This document shows, piece after piece, positions 28,924-40,700 of a DNA stretch of 64,000 bases. The stretch comes from Ovis canadensis. Taxonomy: Eukaryota > Chordata > Mammalia > Artiodactyla > Bovidae. The position numbers and the translations under genes were made by a program. The notes beneath the pieces were generated by a model that was not told the DNA's origin, made no database searches, and was given only the letters and a program-made list of their open reading frames with translations. Location: contig NC_091262.1 in assembly GCF_042477335.2 (NCBI RefSeq), forward strand, positions 44,551,001 to 44,615,000. The letters are read 5' to 3'. The stretch's first letter is position 1. The number at the start of each line of letters is the position of its first letter.

Positions 28924-29114
28924 CAATCATCTCTGGCTCTTTGTGACCCCAAGAACTGGAGCCCACATCCATGGAATTCTCTGGGCTAGGATGCTGGAGT
29001 GGGTTGCCATTTCCTACTCCAGAGGATCTTCCCAACCCAGGTATTAAAACAGCGTTTCCTGCATCTCCTGTATGGCAGGCAGATTCTTTACTGCTGTGCC
29101 ACCGAGGAAGCCCA
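28922..29114 (-). repeat. Bov-tA SINE
   Basis: Reverse copy from CTCAATCATCTCTGGCTC to GCCACCGAGGAAGCCC, abutting the TG run. Confidence 0.92.
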
Positions 29115-29712
29115 TTTTTGTGTGGATATATGTTGTAATTTCTCTTTCTCTCTATATATAGTAGTGTAATTGATGGGTCACATCTTGGCTTATTTTTAAT
29201 CCATCTTTATATTCTTCATTCATATTAGCAATACAGATTTTAAAAGAAGCCTACTTTCCTATTAAGAGCCCAATAAAAATGGGAACTGGATTGACTTTTT
29301 GAGTAAATGCACGTATATGAATGTTAGATATCCTTGAAGTAGGTCTCACAGTTGGAGAGGATTTTGGCTTCCTTTCATCCTGGCAGGAAGAATCTCTTCT
29401 CCAAGTTCCTTTATGCCTAACACTAGGAAAGGCCACGTCTTTGATTCTGCACCCAAGAACCTTGTATAATAACATCAGAGTCATACGGAATGAGAGAATC
29501 CAGGGTAAATTGTCTTCTGAGTCCAAAACAATCTAATAGCTTACTCTTTTTGATTACAAAAGCAGTACATGCTCACTTTGGAAAATATACAACAAATTAA
29601 ATAAAAATTGCCCTTACTATCTTGCCCAGAGTTAGCCACTGTTAACTTACTGCACTGGCCCAGTTTAGTTGCTGAATTAGTGTATGTGGTAGACTCTGGC
29701 AAATTATACAAA

Positions 29713-29908
29713 GTGAAAAATGAAAGTCACTCACTCCTGTCCGACTCTTTGAGGCCCCATGGACTATACAGTCCATGGAATTCTCCAGGTCAGAACACTG
29801 GAGTGGGGGATCTTTCCCTTCTCTGGGGGATCTTCCCAACCCAGGGATCGATCCCCGGTCTTCCACATTGCAGGCGGATTCTTTACTAGCTGAGCCAGGG
29901 AAGCCCTA
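29713..29908 (-). repeat. Bov-tA SINE
   Basis: Reverse copy with perfect 12-bp target duplication AAATTATACAAA at 29701-29712 and 29909-29920. Confidence 0.95.
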
Positions 29909-29987
29909 AAATTATACAAAAAGTATCATTAAATAATCTTAAAGGATAATTTAAGATAATGTTTTTTCCCTTATCATTGCTTTTCTA

Positions 29988-30134
29988 AAGCATTTTGCAG
30001 CCTTAGAAAGCCCTGTGTCTCGATACAGCAGAGTAGAAGCTATCATTTGTTGAACACACAAATGTGTCAGTTACTTTATTAGTGCTAATTCTCACCATAA
30101 CCTTGTAAAACATTTAGTATAAATGATTTAAAGG
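29988..30134. repeat. tandem duplication, copy 1 (147 bp)
   Basis: Unit starting AAGCATTTTGCAGCCTTAG, directly followed by a near-identical second copy. The unit itself has an old L2/MIR-like flavour. Confidence 0.95.
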
Positions 30135-30287
30135 AAGCATTTTGCAGCCTTAGAAAGCCCTGTGTCTCGATACAACAGAGTAGAAGCTATCATTTGTTGA
30201 ACACACAGATGTGTCAGTTACTTTATATTTATTAGTGCTAATTCTCACCATAACCTTGTAAAACATTTAGTGTAAATGATTTAAAGG
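30135..30287. repeat. tandem duplication, copy 2 (153 bp)
   Basis: Differs from copy 1 by a few substitutions and one 6-bp ATTTAT-type insertion. No target duplication or tail, so not a retroposon. Confidence 0.95.
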
Positions 30288-31071
30288 CAAACTTTCAATT
30301 ATGTAGTTGAGAAAAACAAAGCTCAGAAAAGGTGAGTCACTTGTGCCAAGAGACACAGCTCCAGTACCACCAGTGCAGTGCAAGCCATTGCTATCATCCC
30401 ATGCCTGGGGTTCTGTGGGAGCCTCCCACACTTGTCCCTCTCCATCTCCTTCCCCCTTTTATGCTAGAATGTTTTCAGTTTGTTGAAAACTACAAAATAC
30501 TTGAAATCACCTGTAAGGAAAAGGCTTTATTTGATCCTTGATTACATCAGATCTTCTCAGTCACCGGTAAAGCAAAGTTCAAATTCCTCGTTGTGCTTTT
30601 GATGCCCATCTGATCTCTCTAACACCCTGTAAAATGATAGATTGGGAAATCCAGAAAGTTCTTGACATATTGAGAAGTGCAGTCTTGGGTCTTTGATATC
30701 AGATAAACACCGGTGTGTATCCTTGCTCTGTTACTTAGCCATTCGTTCAACAGTTGAGAATCAATACCTGTCAAGTTCTCAGGCTGATGCAGTGAGCAAG
30801 CTAGACAGTGTCTCTGTTTGTATGGAACTAACTGCCTAGAGGATGAAGGCAGAAAAGAAACATTATTAGTCAGGTGTGTTATTGAAGAGCAAGGAATGAT
30901 TGGGCCTTGTGTGAGACAGCTGTGGAACTGGAAATTACCAAATTATTTCCAATTTTGAGAGACTTGGATCAGCTGGCTTAGAATTAGGCTCAAGATAATC
31001 GATGCTCTGGAACAATCAATGCCATACATTAACCTTCAGAGGGAGTTTTCTGTGTTACTAAAAGGTTGCTC

Positions 31072-31346
31072 GGAGAAGGCAATGGCCCCCCACTCCAGTC
31101 CTCTTGCCTGGAAAATCCCATGGACGGAGGGGCGTGGTAGGCTGCAGTCCATGGGGTTGCTAAGAGTCGGACACAACTGAGCGACTTCACTTTGACTTTT
31201 CACTTTCATGCACTGGAGAAGGAAATGGCAACCCACTCCAGTGTTCTTGCCTGGAGAATCCCAGGGACAAGGGAGCCTGGTGGGCTGCCGTCTATGGGGT
31301 CGCACAGAGTCGGACACGACTGAAGTGACTTAGCAGCAGGAGCAGC
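31072..31346 (+). repeat. BovA2 SINE
   Basis: Dimeric BovA2 with two GAGAAGG...GTCGGACACRACTG units, ending GCAGCAGG. The 12-bp duplication AAAAGGTTGCTC lies at 31060-31071 and 31347-31358. Confidence 0.96.
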
Positions 31347-32099
31347 AAAAGGTTGCTCATTTGGTCTTGCTTCTTATCCATAAAGGAAACTTGACATCAA
31401 TTAGCATTCATTGGCTAGATGAAAGCTTTTTACTGCTAAATAGAGGAGCAGATCATTAGAGCAGATTCCCAAACATAGTAGGGAAATAGCTCCATTTTGG
31501 TTTTAATTTATCCTCACATCCTAAAAGCATTATTTGGCAGTTTACAAATTACACATGGAAGTGAAATATATTTAATTTTGAATTTTTGACTGCTTTTGAG
31601 GCTCATAATTTCTTAATATCCCTTGATTGAAGTGGGAATAGTGGGAATAGTCTAGGAACAATTAAATTGGCAGTCAATGAATGAATTCTAAGAGGGCAGT
31701 TCTGGTGCATAACTACAAATTTCTGGAGCATCTGTATACCTGCAGTATAATTTGTCCTTTGGATTTATTTTTGGTATATGTGGGAGTGTCTATAAATACC
31801 TTTCATTTCTAGAATAGAAAGTGAGAAAGATATAGGCTGTATATTTTATGTTTAAATTCTACCTTTTGCAGAAAACAATTGTGTTCCCATATTTGCAGCT
31901 GTGTTTTGTGGTCACTAAATAAGGGCGTGAATTTCTTTCTAAAATGTATAATAGTATGTCATCTATGGAGAACATTTCACATAATACAATAAATATTTTA
32001 TATTTCTAAGAAATTGTGTTGATTTAGTATACAAATGTTGAGTTTTTGTATAGTGATTGCAAATTTGCTAAAGGAATTTACTTATTGAAATCCATATTT

Positions 32100-32330
32100 G
32101 CCATTTTTTTAACCATAGAAATTATTTTTATTTTTAGCAGCTTTATGGAGCTATCATTGATGTTTACAAACTTGATGTTTATTATACATATAAATTGCAA
32201 AATGATCACCACAATCAAGCTAATTAACATATTCACTACCTCCACATGGTTACCATTTTGTTTGGAAAAGATCTATCCTTTTGCAAGTTACAAGTGCACA
32301 ATAGAGTATTGTTTATATTTGTCTTTAAAA
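32100..32330 (-). repeat. old L1 fragment, antisense
   Basis: GCAGCTTTATGGAGCTATCA, then CACCACAATCAAGCTAATTA and ACCTCCACATGGTTACCAT; a diverged mammalian L1 3' end. Confidence 0.6.
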
Positions 32331-32558
32331 AATTCTTTCATCATATGATTCATCACTTCCAGATATAAAAGTTTTCAACATTCAGAGGACATGGAATATT
32401 GCAGTGTTCTTTTTTAAGATGGAAAACAATGTCTTCATTTATAAAAAGAGTTGGGGTTTGTTTAGAACACATTATAATTTACTCTGTTTTGTAGTAAATG
32501 CTCATTTCCTTGTTCTCTTGTGTTTTTCTATTGTAATTGGGTCTGTGACATTGTGGTG

Positions 32559-32584
32559 TATATATATATATATATATATATATA
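32559..32584. repeat. (TA)n microsatellite
   Basis: About 13 TA units. Confidence 0.95.
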
Positions 32585-33419
32585 CTATTATAAAAATCTA
32601 GTGTGATAGCTCAGTTTCATATTTTTGTGATATGTGATTTATGTGCTACTATTTAATTATTACAATATAACAAAATTGTGGTCAATTGATTTTCTTTTAA
32701 AGCTCTCTGCATTAAAATATGTCTGCACTTTTACATTTTGATTACAGCCATTGAAATACCCCTGAAAGGAAGCTTTTATTTTGATATCATTTCTTTTGAA
32801 GGACAGGATTTTAATATTCTATCAATACTTGCTTTTTTTCCCCTTTAATGTGTGAAAAATGCATTTAATTTCAACAGCAAATTGACAGCATCCATTTTTA
32901 TCTTTAATTAACTTTTCAGTTTGGCTCTCATCTTCAAGACTTACAGCAGAATTTATCACCAAGCCATAATGGAAATGCTGAATGGAAGATTCAGAGAATC
33001 TGCCTAGCTCTGAATTTAGCTCAGCTGACCCCATTAGAAAAAAGAAAAGTCAACAATAACATTGATATAAAAGACAATTCATTAGGTCATACCGCTTGCA
33101 AATGACAATGTCTATTTTTGATTCCTCCTATTTATTTGGTCTCCTAAGTCCCTTCTCATACCCTCTTCTTTTAACTCCAAAGCACCACCTGCCCTTTGCT
33201 TGAGGGTTTTGTAAGTGCAGAAGCACATTGGAGAATAACTGCCACACAAATAATAATAGCTGTCACCTATCGAATACGTGGGCCCTGCAGCTGAACACTT
33301 GCTTTACCAGCTTTATGTCCTGCAGGGCAGGTTTTAAGGCTCTAGTTTACAGATTGGGGAAGGGGTGTACAGAGAGAGATTCAGTTTGAATCTCTGTACA
33401 AACTGAAATTGTACAGTTT

Positions 33420-33782
33420 GAATCGAATTGATGCCTTTGAACTGTGGTGATGGGAAAGACTTCTGAGAGTCCCTTGGACTTCAAGGAGATCAAACCAGTC
33501 AGGGAAATCAGCCCTGAATACTCTGTTGAAAGGACTGATGCTGAAGTTGTAACTCCAGTATTTTGGTCATCTGATGCAAACAACTGACAACTGACTGATG
33601 GGAAAAGTCCCTGATGCTGGAAAAGATTGAGGGCAGAAGGAGAAAAGGGCCTCAGAGGCTGCATGGCATCACTGCAATGGACATGAACTTGGGCAAACTT
33701 TGGAAGATGGTGAGGGACAGAGAGACCTGGCATGCTGCAATCCACGGGGCTGCAGAGTCAGACGCAATTGAACAGCAACAAA
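33420..33782 (+). mobile_element. BovB LINE 3' end, degraded
   Basis: Sense BovB 3' region from TGATGCCTTTGAACTGTGGT to GCAGAGTCAGACGCAATTGA, 5'-truncated and frame-broken. More diverged than the other copies. Confidence 0.88.
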
Positions 33783-34160
33783 TAGCACTTAAGGCTGAAT
33801 TAGACTTGGTGGGTGAAGCAGAGGGAAGAACAAAGGATGACCTCCAGGTTTTTCACTTGCGTAATTAGTTGAGATGGGAAAACTAAAAGGACAAAGTGCT
33901 TTGTTGTCATATTAACTGATATTCCAAAGTCACATATACAGAGACACAGAGTTGAGATGACCACCCAAGTGTGAATCTGGTCATTGCCAGTGTGCAGCAG
34001 ATATTTAAAGCCAGGGAAATAGATAAGATCACAAAGGGAGGAGCGGGTGGAGGTGGGGGCACCGTGTACAAGAAATAGTTCCGAGATTTGAGCCTGTGGA
34101 ATTCCCAACATGCAGCATCTGGGTGGAAGAAGAGGAGCCTGCCAAGAACCGTGAGAAGGA

Positions 34161-34243
34161 GTGCACGCATGCTCAGTCACTTCAGTCAGATCTGACTCTG
34201 TGCCCCTGTGGACTGTAGCCCACCAGGCTTCTGTGTCCATGGG
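34161..34243 (-). repeat. Bov-tA SINE fragment
   Basis: GCTCAGTCACTTCAGTCAG through TTCTGTGTCCATGGGA: tail half only. Confidence 0.8.
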
Positions 34244-34277
34244 AGAGGTCAAAATAGAATAAGGGTATTAAAAGTGC

Positions 34278-34483
34278 TTGCCTGGTTGCTCAGTGGGAAA
34301 GAATCCACCTGCAGTGAAGGAGATGCATTTTGAAATTCTGGGTTGGGTAGATCTCCTGGAGAAGGAAATGGCAACCCACTCCAGTATTCTTGCCTGGGAA
34401 ATCCCATGGGCAGAGGAGCCTGGCAGGGTAAAGTCCATGGGGTCGCAAGAGGGTCAGACACAACTTAAGGAACTGAACAACAA
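34278..34483 (+). repeat. Bov-tA SINE
   Basis: Sense copy; TAAAAGTGC flanks it at 34269-34277 and 34484-34492. Confidence 0.93.
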
Positions 34484-34614
34484 TAAAAGTGCCACCCTCC
34501 TAATACTGCTGGAGTTTAAATGTGCTAGTACATTAAATAGTGATTAGATTATTACATTCTCCCACTACATAGCAAGGGTGATATGATAATTATTAAACTC
34601 CACTTTCTATGGCA

Positions 34615-34665
34615 TGAAAGTGAAAGTGTTAGCCACTCAATGGTGTCTAACTCTTTGACTGGCTA
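34615..34665 (-). repeat. Bov-tA 3' end fragment
   Basis: GAAAGTGAAAGTGTTAGCCA then CTAACTCTTTGACTGG, a short SINE end next to L2-like sequence (about 34670-34910). Confidence 0.65.
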
Positions 34666-36757
34666 GTGGGTATTACAAAGATGGATGAGACCTAGACTCT
34701 AATCCTAGGAGCTCATTATCTAGTAGGGGACGTAAGGTTTATAGAGAAATGGATCCGAAAATGGAAGGCGGCAAGTGCTGTGAGAGAAGTAAAAGTGTTC
34801 TGGAGGTTCAGAGAAGGGAGATGGCTGCGGCTGGTCAGGGAGCCAGGCTAGGCTTCAAAAGTCAAGTGACGTTTAAAGAAGGGGTAGGTTTGGATATTCA
34901 GGGAAGGTTGGATCCGTGAAGGTAAGGACGTATAATAAAAATTCCACAATCTTCAGAGGAAATGTGGTGTCTGGCATGTGGGTGCTCTGCAGACTATATG
35001 ACAGTCCCTTTGGTCAAATCTCAGAAAGTTGGTAGATGCTGCTTCAGGGGACCTTTGTAAGTGGTGGCCACAGCAACAGCTGCAGTTACGTTGTCATTCG
35101 ATCCGCCAGCGTCTCCTAGCAGTGTGAAAATGCCTCTTATCAGAGGCAGGTGCTGCCCCACAGCCAACAACCGAGAGTGACCGGTGTATCCGTCTAGAAA
35201 AAACCATCCAAGATGCATACATTATAGTCTGTATTTATTTGCTTGGATTTCAAAGTGCCCAACAAATTACACACTTTACCTTTCACTTAAAAACAGTAAT
35301 GACATCTAGTGTTTTCCCCCACAGATTATTTAAATAACTATTGTTTTCATGGTTATTGATATATAAGACTCTGGGGAGACCAAGGAGTTCCAGTCATGCT
35401 TGCCGTGGCTAAGTTAACAACCATATAATTCTAGTTTGCCACTGACAGGTGCTGTGACCTTCAACAGTTATTCATTAAACAGTTTAAACCATTCTGTTTT
35501 AAATCCTCTAGCTGTTGAAGTGCAATAACACTTTACTTTCTCCAAATACAGTTAGAGTGAATTGCATAAGTGTCTACATGTTCCATAAATTCTTCAGAGC
35601 AAAATACAAATAAAGAACAATAAATACTGTTTTTTCTTCTTATGGAGAAGTGTAATTAATGACTAACCTGGTTATCATTTTCTGTGGCTCCTTTCTTTCC
35701 TTAAGTCCAGCTTAAGCAGACTAGCTTCTACGGGTATTGTTCCCAATTTCCTGATTGTACTTAGATGGAGGGGGAAAGTCTCTATTTTCACCGTTTGGAT
35801 TCTTTGCAGCCAGGTTTAGTTTTTAAACAGATTCACAGAGTCTGGAGCTTGGAGTGATATTTCTGCTCACAAGGAGTCTTAGAGGCGTCAATCCATAAAG
35901 CTTTCTGTGAAGAATCAGCAAAGCACACTGCCACTGAAGTTTAAAGATGACTTGCCTGAATCTCTTCAGCCAAATGAAGCTTTCTAATCAATTATGAACA
36001 GAAGGGATGAAATGTAGGGTCTAGTGGGATTTGAGATGGGATTCTAGCAGCCATCATCAGTCACACCCTGAGCTGCTAAGTATCTGTCGCAGATAGAGTC
36101 ACTAATATTTACTAGTGTTAATTGATGGCAGCACTAATGTTAATTGATGTCCACTCTGAGGTGCCAGCATATCATTTCTGTGGATGGCTTGAAAGAGTGT
36201 CAGAACTGGACCTTCTGAGTCCTCTATTTGATCCCCCTACTTTTAAGGATGAAGAAAGAGGCCCAGAGAAGGAGGGTGATTTGCCAATGGTTGCCTGCTG
36301 GCCTCCTATTGGGATCACTTGGCTCCCATAACAGACTTTTGAGGCATGTAAACTGCCACTGGTATTTACCTGACAAGGAAGAATATAGTGGGTAGCAGGG
36401 CTGAGCAGAGACAGTTTTAGCCAGGAGCAAGGGAGAAAGTCCCCTCCCGCTATGTTTCAGGCTCCCTTGTGTTCCCTTTGCATCTCTCATCACAACTCAG
36501 TAACTTCATTTATGATTAATGGTTTTCTGTCTGCTGAGAGCTGTCTGTCTGTCTGGTTCCCTTCTTGGTGCTGGGCCCAGAGCAGATGTTAACTGATGGT
36601 AGTTATCATAGGTATGCAGTGGCTTGCCCAAGGTCACTCGGTGGTTAGATTGAGGACCCACCTGTGATGCTATCTTCTTGCCTTGTGCTTCCTGGGACTC
36701 TGAGCTCCCAGGTCGTGAGGCGGGCCAGGTGTGAAAAGGGGGGAGGTAGAAAAGATA

Positions 36758-36923
36758 CTGCTGCTGAGTTGCCAAGTCTAAGTCGTGTCAGACCTTTTGC
36801 GATTCTCCAGGCTGGCATGGGTTGCTATTTCCTTCTCAAGGGGATTTTCCTGATCCAGGGATCGAACCCGCATCTCTTGCATTACAATCAGATTCTTTAC
36901 CACTGAGCCACCAGGGAGACCCT
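36758..36923 (-). repeat. Bov-tA SINE
   Basis: Reverse copy from GCTGCTGAGTTGCCAAGTC to GAGCCACCAGGGAGACCC, immediately before a BovB. Confidence 0.9.
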
Positions 36924-36932
36924 AGAACAGGC

Positions 36933-37418
36933 AGTTCAGTTCAGTTACTCAGTCAGGTCTGACTCCTTGTGACCCCATGGACTGCAGCATGCCAGGCTTC
37001 ACTGTCCATCACCAACTCCAGGAGCTTACTCAAACTCATGTCCATAGAGTTGGTGATGCCATCCAACCATCTCATCCTCTGTTGTCCCCTTCTCCTCCTG
37101 CCTTCAATCTTTCCCAATGAGTCAGTTCTTCACATCACGTGGCCAAAGTATTGGAGTTTCAGCTTCAGCATCAGTCCTTCCAGTGGATATTCAAGACTGA
37201 TTTGCTTTAGGATGGACTGGTTGCATCTCCTTGCAGTCCAAGGGACTCTCAAGAGTCTTCTCCAACACCACAGTTCAAAAGCATCAATTCTTTGGTGCTC
37301 AGCTCTCTTTATAGCCCAGCTCTCAGATCCATACATGACTACTGGAAAAACCAGAGCCTTGACTAGACGGACCTTTGTTGGCAAAGTAATGTGTCTGCTT
37401 TTGATATGCTGTCTAGGT
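36933..37418 (-). mobile_element. BovB LINE (outer element, 3' part)
   Basis: Antisense BovB 3' end with TTCAG tail at 36933-36945. It is cut at AGGT 37415-37418 by a younger BovB and resumes at 38260. Confidence 0.92.
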
Positions 37419-38259
37419 CACTGGACTGGAAGAAACACAAACTGGAATCAAGATTGCCGGGAGAAATATCAATAAGCTCAGATATGCAGATGACACCACC
37501 CTTATGGCAGAAAGTGAAGAGGAACTAAAAAGCCTCTTGATGAAAGTGAAAGTGGAGAATGAAAAAGTTGGCCTAAAGCTCAACATTCAGAAAATGAAGA
37601 TCATGGCATCCGGTCCCATCCCTTCATGGGAAATAGATGGGGAAACAGTGGAAACAGTGTCAGACTATTTTTTGGGGCTCCAAAATCACTGCAGATGGTG
37701 ATTGCAGCCATGAAATTAAAAGACGCTTACTCCTTGGAAGAAAAGTTATGACCAACCTAGATAGCATATTCAAAAGCAGAGACATTACTTTGCCGACTAA
37801 GGTCCGTCTAGTCAAGGCTATGGTTTTTCCTGTGGTCATGTATGGATGTGAGAGTTGGACTGTGAAGAAGGCTGAGCGCCGAAGAATTGCTACTTTTGAA
37901 CTGTAGTGTTGGAGAAGACTCTTGAGAGTCCCTTGGACTGCAAGGAGATCCAACCGGTCCATCCTAAAGGAGATCAGTCCTGGGTGTTCATTGGAAGGAC
38001 TGATGTTAAAGCTGAAACTCCAATACTTTGGCCACCTGATGCAAAGAGCTGACTCCTTTGAAAAGACCCTGATGCTGGGAAAGGTTGAGGGCAGGAGGAG
38101 AAGGGGACGACAGAGGATGAGATGGCTGGATGGCATCACTGACTCGATGGACGTGAGTCTGAGTGAACTCCGGGAGTTGGTGATGGACAGGGAGGCCTGG
38201 CATGCTGCAATTCATGGGGTCGCAAAGAATCGTCTGAGAGACTGAACTGAACTGAACTG
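37419..38259 (+). mobile_element. BovB LINE (inner, nested, sense)
   Basis: 5'-truncated sense BovB from ACTGGACTGGAAGAAACAC (just before the RT active site, which reads [11 protein letters not shown]) to the CTGAA pentamer tail at 38241-38259. The frame is shifted near 37680 and stopped at about 37904. The 4-bp repeat AGGT flanks the insertion within the outer BovB (37415-37418, 38260-38263). Confidence 0.93.
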
Positions 38260-39998
38260 AGGTTGGTCATAGCTTTTCTTTCAAGGAGCAAGCGTCTTCT
38301 AATTTCATGGCTGCAGTGATTTGGGAGCCCCCCAAAATAAATCCTGCCACTGTTTCCATTGTTTCCCCATCTATTTGCCATGAAGTGATGGGACCTGATG
38401 CCATGAACTTAATTTTCTGAATGTTGAGTTTTAAGCCAATTTTTTCACTCTCCTCTTTCACTTTCATCAAGAGGCTCTTTATCTCTTCTTCACTTTCTGC
38501 CATAAGGGTGATGTTATCTGCATATCTGAGGTTATTGATACTACTCCCAGCAATCTTGATTCCAGCTTATGCTTCATCCAGCCCGGCATTTCTCATGATG
38601 TACTCTGCATATAAGTTAAATAAGCAGGGTGACAATATACAGCCTTGATGTACTCCTTTCAAGATTTGGAACCATGTCCAGTTCTGTCGCTTCTTGACCT
38701 ACAGATTTCTCAAGAGGCAGGTCAGGTGGTCTGGTATTCCCATCTCTTTCAGAATTTTCCACAGTTTGCGTTGTGATCCACACAGTCAAAGGCTTCGGTG
38801 TAGTCAATAAAGCAGAAGTAGATTTTTTTCTGGAACTCTTTGCTTTTTTGGTGATCCAATGGATGTTGGCAATTTGATCTTTGCTTCCTCTGTCTTTTGT
38901 AAATCCCGCTTGAACATCTGGAAGTCCAAGGTTTATGTACTGTTGAAGCCTGGTTTGGAGAATTTTGAGCATTACTTCGCTAGCGTGTGAGATGAGTGCA
39001 ATTTTGTGGTAGTTTGAGAATTTTTTGGCATTGCCTTTCTTTGGGATTGGAATGAAAACAGATATTTTCCAGTCCTGTAGCCACTGCTGAGTTTTCCAAA
39101 TTTGCTGCATATTGAGTGCAGCACTTTCACAGCATCATCTCTTAGGATTTGAAATAGCTCAACTGGAGTTCCATCTCCTCCACTAGCTTTGTTCATAGTG
39201 ATGCTTCATAAGGTCCACCTGACTTCGAATTCCAGGATGTCTGGCTCTAGGTGAGTGATCACATCATCGTGGTTATCTGGGTGGTGAAGATCTTTTTTGT
39301 ATAGTTTTTCTGTGTGTTCTTGCCACCTCTTAATATCTTCTGCTTCTGTTAGGTATACCATTTCTATCCTTTATTGAGCCCATCTTTGCATGAAATGTTC
39401 CCCTGGTATCTCTAATTTTCTTGAGGAGATCTCTAGTCTTTCCCATTCTATTATTTTCCTCTATTTCTTTGCATTGATCACTGAGGAAGGCTTTCTTACT
39501 CTCCTTGCTATTCTTCGGTACTGTACATTCAAATGGGTATCTTTCCTTTTCTCCTTTGCCTTTTGCGTCTTTTCTTTTCTCAGCTATTTGTAAGGCCTCC
39601 TCAGACAACCATTTTGCCTTTTTGCATTTCTTTTTCTTGGGGATTGTCTTGACCACTGCCTCCTGTACAATGTCACAAACCTCGGTCCATAGCTCTTCCG
39701 GTACTCTATCAGGTCTAATCCCTTGAATCTATTTGTCACTTCCACTGTATAATCATAAGGGATTTGATTTAGGTCATACCTGAATGGTATAGTGATTTTC
39801 CCTACTTCCTTCCATTTAAGTCTGAACTTCACAGTAAGGAGTTCATAATCTGAGCCACAATCAGCTCCCGGTCTTGTTTTTGCTGACTGTATAGAGCTTC
39901 TCCATCTTTGGTTGCAAAGAATATAATCAATCCGACTTCAGTATTCACCGGCTGGTGATGTCCCTGTGTGGAGTCTTCTCTTGTGTTATTGGAAGAGG
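38260..39998 (-). mobile_element. BovB LINE (outer element, RT/upstream part)
   Basis: Continuation of the 36933 element towards its 5' side: RT fragments (DVQAGFTKDRG, MAESEEEIKSLLMK) and, further up, a linker region with many Lys and Arg. It is broken by several frameshifts. It ends where the CHRNA5 CpG island begins. Confidence 0.92.
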
Positions 39999-40700
39999 AA
40001 CAGGCAGGGTGGGGCCAAAACCCGGGGCCTGGGGATCAACTGGGCAGGATGGAGGCGGGGCTATGAGCTGGAGGGGTGGGGCCAGACGGGACAAGGCGGG
40101 GCTTGGGCGGGACAAGAGGTAGTGGGGCGGGCTTTGGGTGGGGCCAGGCTCCCGAGTCTCCTCACGCTCCCTGAGCCCGCCCAAATCCAGCCGGGACTGG
40201 AGGCTACCCTGGCGCCAGTGGAGGAGCGGAGCACCCGGTCTGCTGCAGCTGCTGGCACCTGGCTCCAGCCCACACTCCCGGTTCGGTTCCTCGGGTCCGC
40301 TTTCCCCGCGCGACCGTCGTGTGGCGGCTCCCTGCGTTGACGCACGGGTCCTGGTCGATGGCTGCGCCGGCGTTGGGGCGCTGGGTCCTCGGCCTCGGGC
40401 CCCTCCTGCTCCAGTTCTTCCTCCCTTTCCAGCTGGTCGCAGGGCGCTGGGGTCCGGAGGGCGCGGGGGGCGGCGTGCACGGAGGTGAGCCTGGCGACGG
40501 AGGGCGGTCTCGGGCGTTCGCCCTCAGAGCGGGCGGAGGGGCTCAGGGCGGCGGGAGTGCGCCTAGCTGGGACCTCGGGGCGGCCGGGGCAGCTCCACGC
40601 CGGTACCCGGAGAGCCGCGAGGTTGCAGCCGTCACGGGAAAGCCTGTTACCGAGGGCGGTTATATTCTTCTCCTGGGGGCTTGGAGTAAGGTTTCAGCCT
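39999..40700 (+). promoter_or_regulatory. CHRNA5: CHRNA5 CpG-island promoter
   Basis: GC-rich, CpG-rich block covering the CHRNA5 first exon. Sp1-type GC boxes are visible upstream of the start: GGCGGGGC at about 40095-40102, GGGCGGGA at about 40105-40112 and GGGGCGGGC at about 40124-40132. No TATA box was recognised. The left edge is set abruptly by a BovB end at about 39998. Confidence 0.82.
40358..40484 (+). CDS. CHRNA5: CHRNA5 exon 1 (start and signal peptide)
   Basis: ATG at 40358-40360 is the first in-frame ATG in the CpG island, with G at +4. It encodes [20 protein letters not shown] then [12 protein letters not shown], a hydrophobic signal peptide, then a Gly-rich stretch. Donor GTGAGC at 40485, phase 1. 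The exon is seven codons longer than the recalled human one. Confidence 0.9.

Larger units (their letters stand above)
21971..39997. other. PSMA4-CHRNA5 intergenic region
   Basis: About 18 kb with no supported gene. Repeats account for much of it: MER5A, Bov-tA, BovA2, CHR SINE, L1, BovB (including a nested pair at 36933-39998) and a tandem duplication at 29988-30287. Stretches at 25.0-26.0, 26.3-27.0, 31.4-32.0 and 34.9-36.7 kb have no assigned content. Confidence 0.75.

Noticed and set aside
37660-38139. 159-codon minus-strand frame, and similar ones at 36969-37475, 48736-49149 and 52878-53228.
   Set aside because: These are the antisense strand of BovB; BovB's real frame is on the other strand.
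40319-40357. In-frame GTG upstream of the CHRNA5 ATG.
   Set aside because: A non-ATG start is unnecessary; the ATG at 40358 gives a normal signal peptide.
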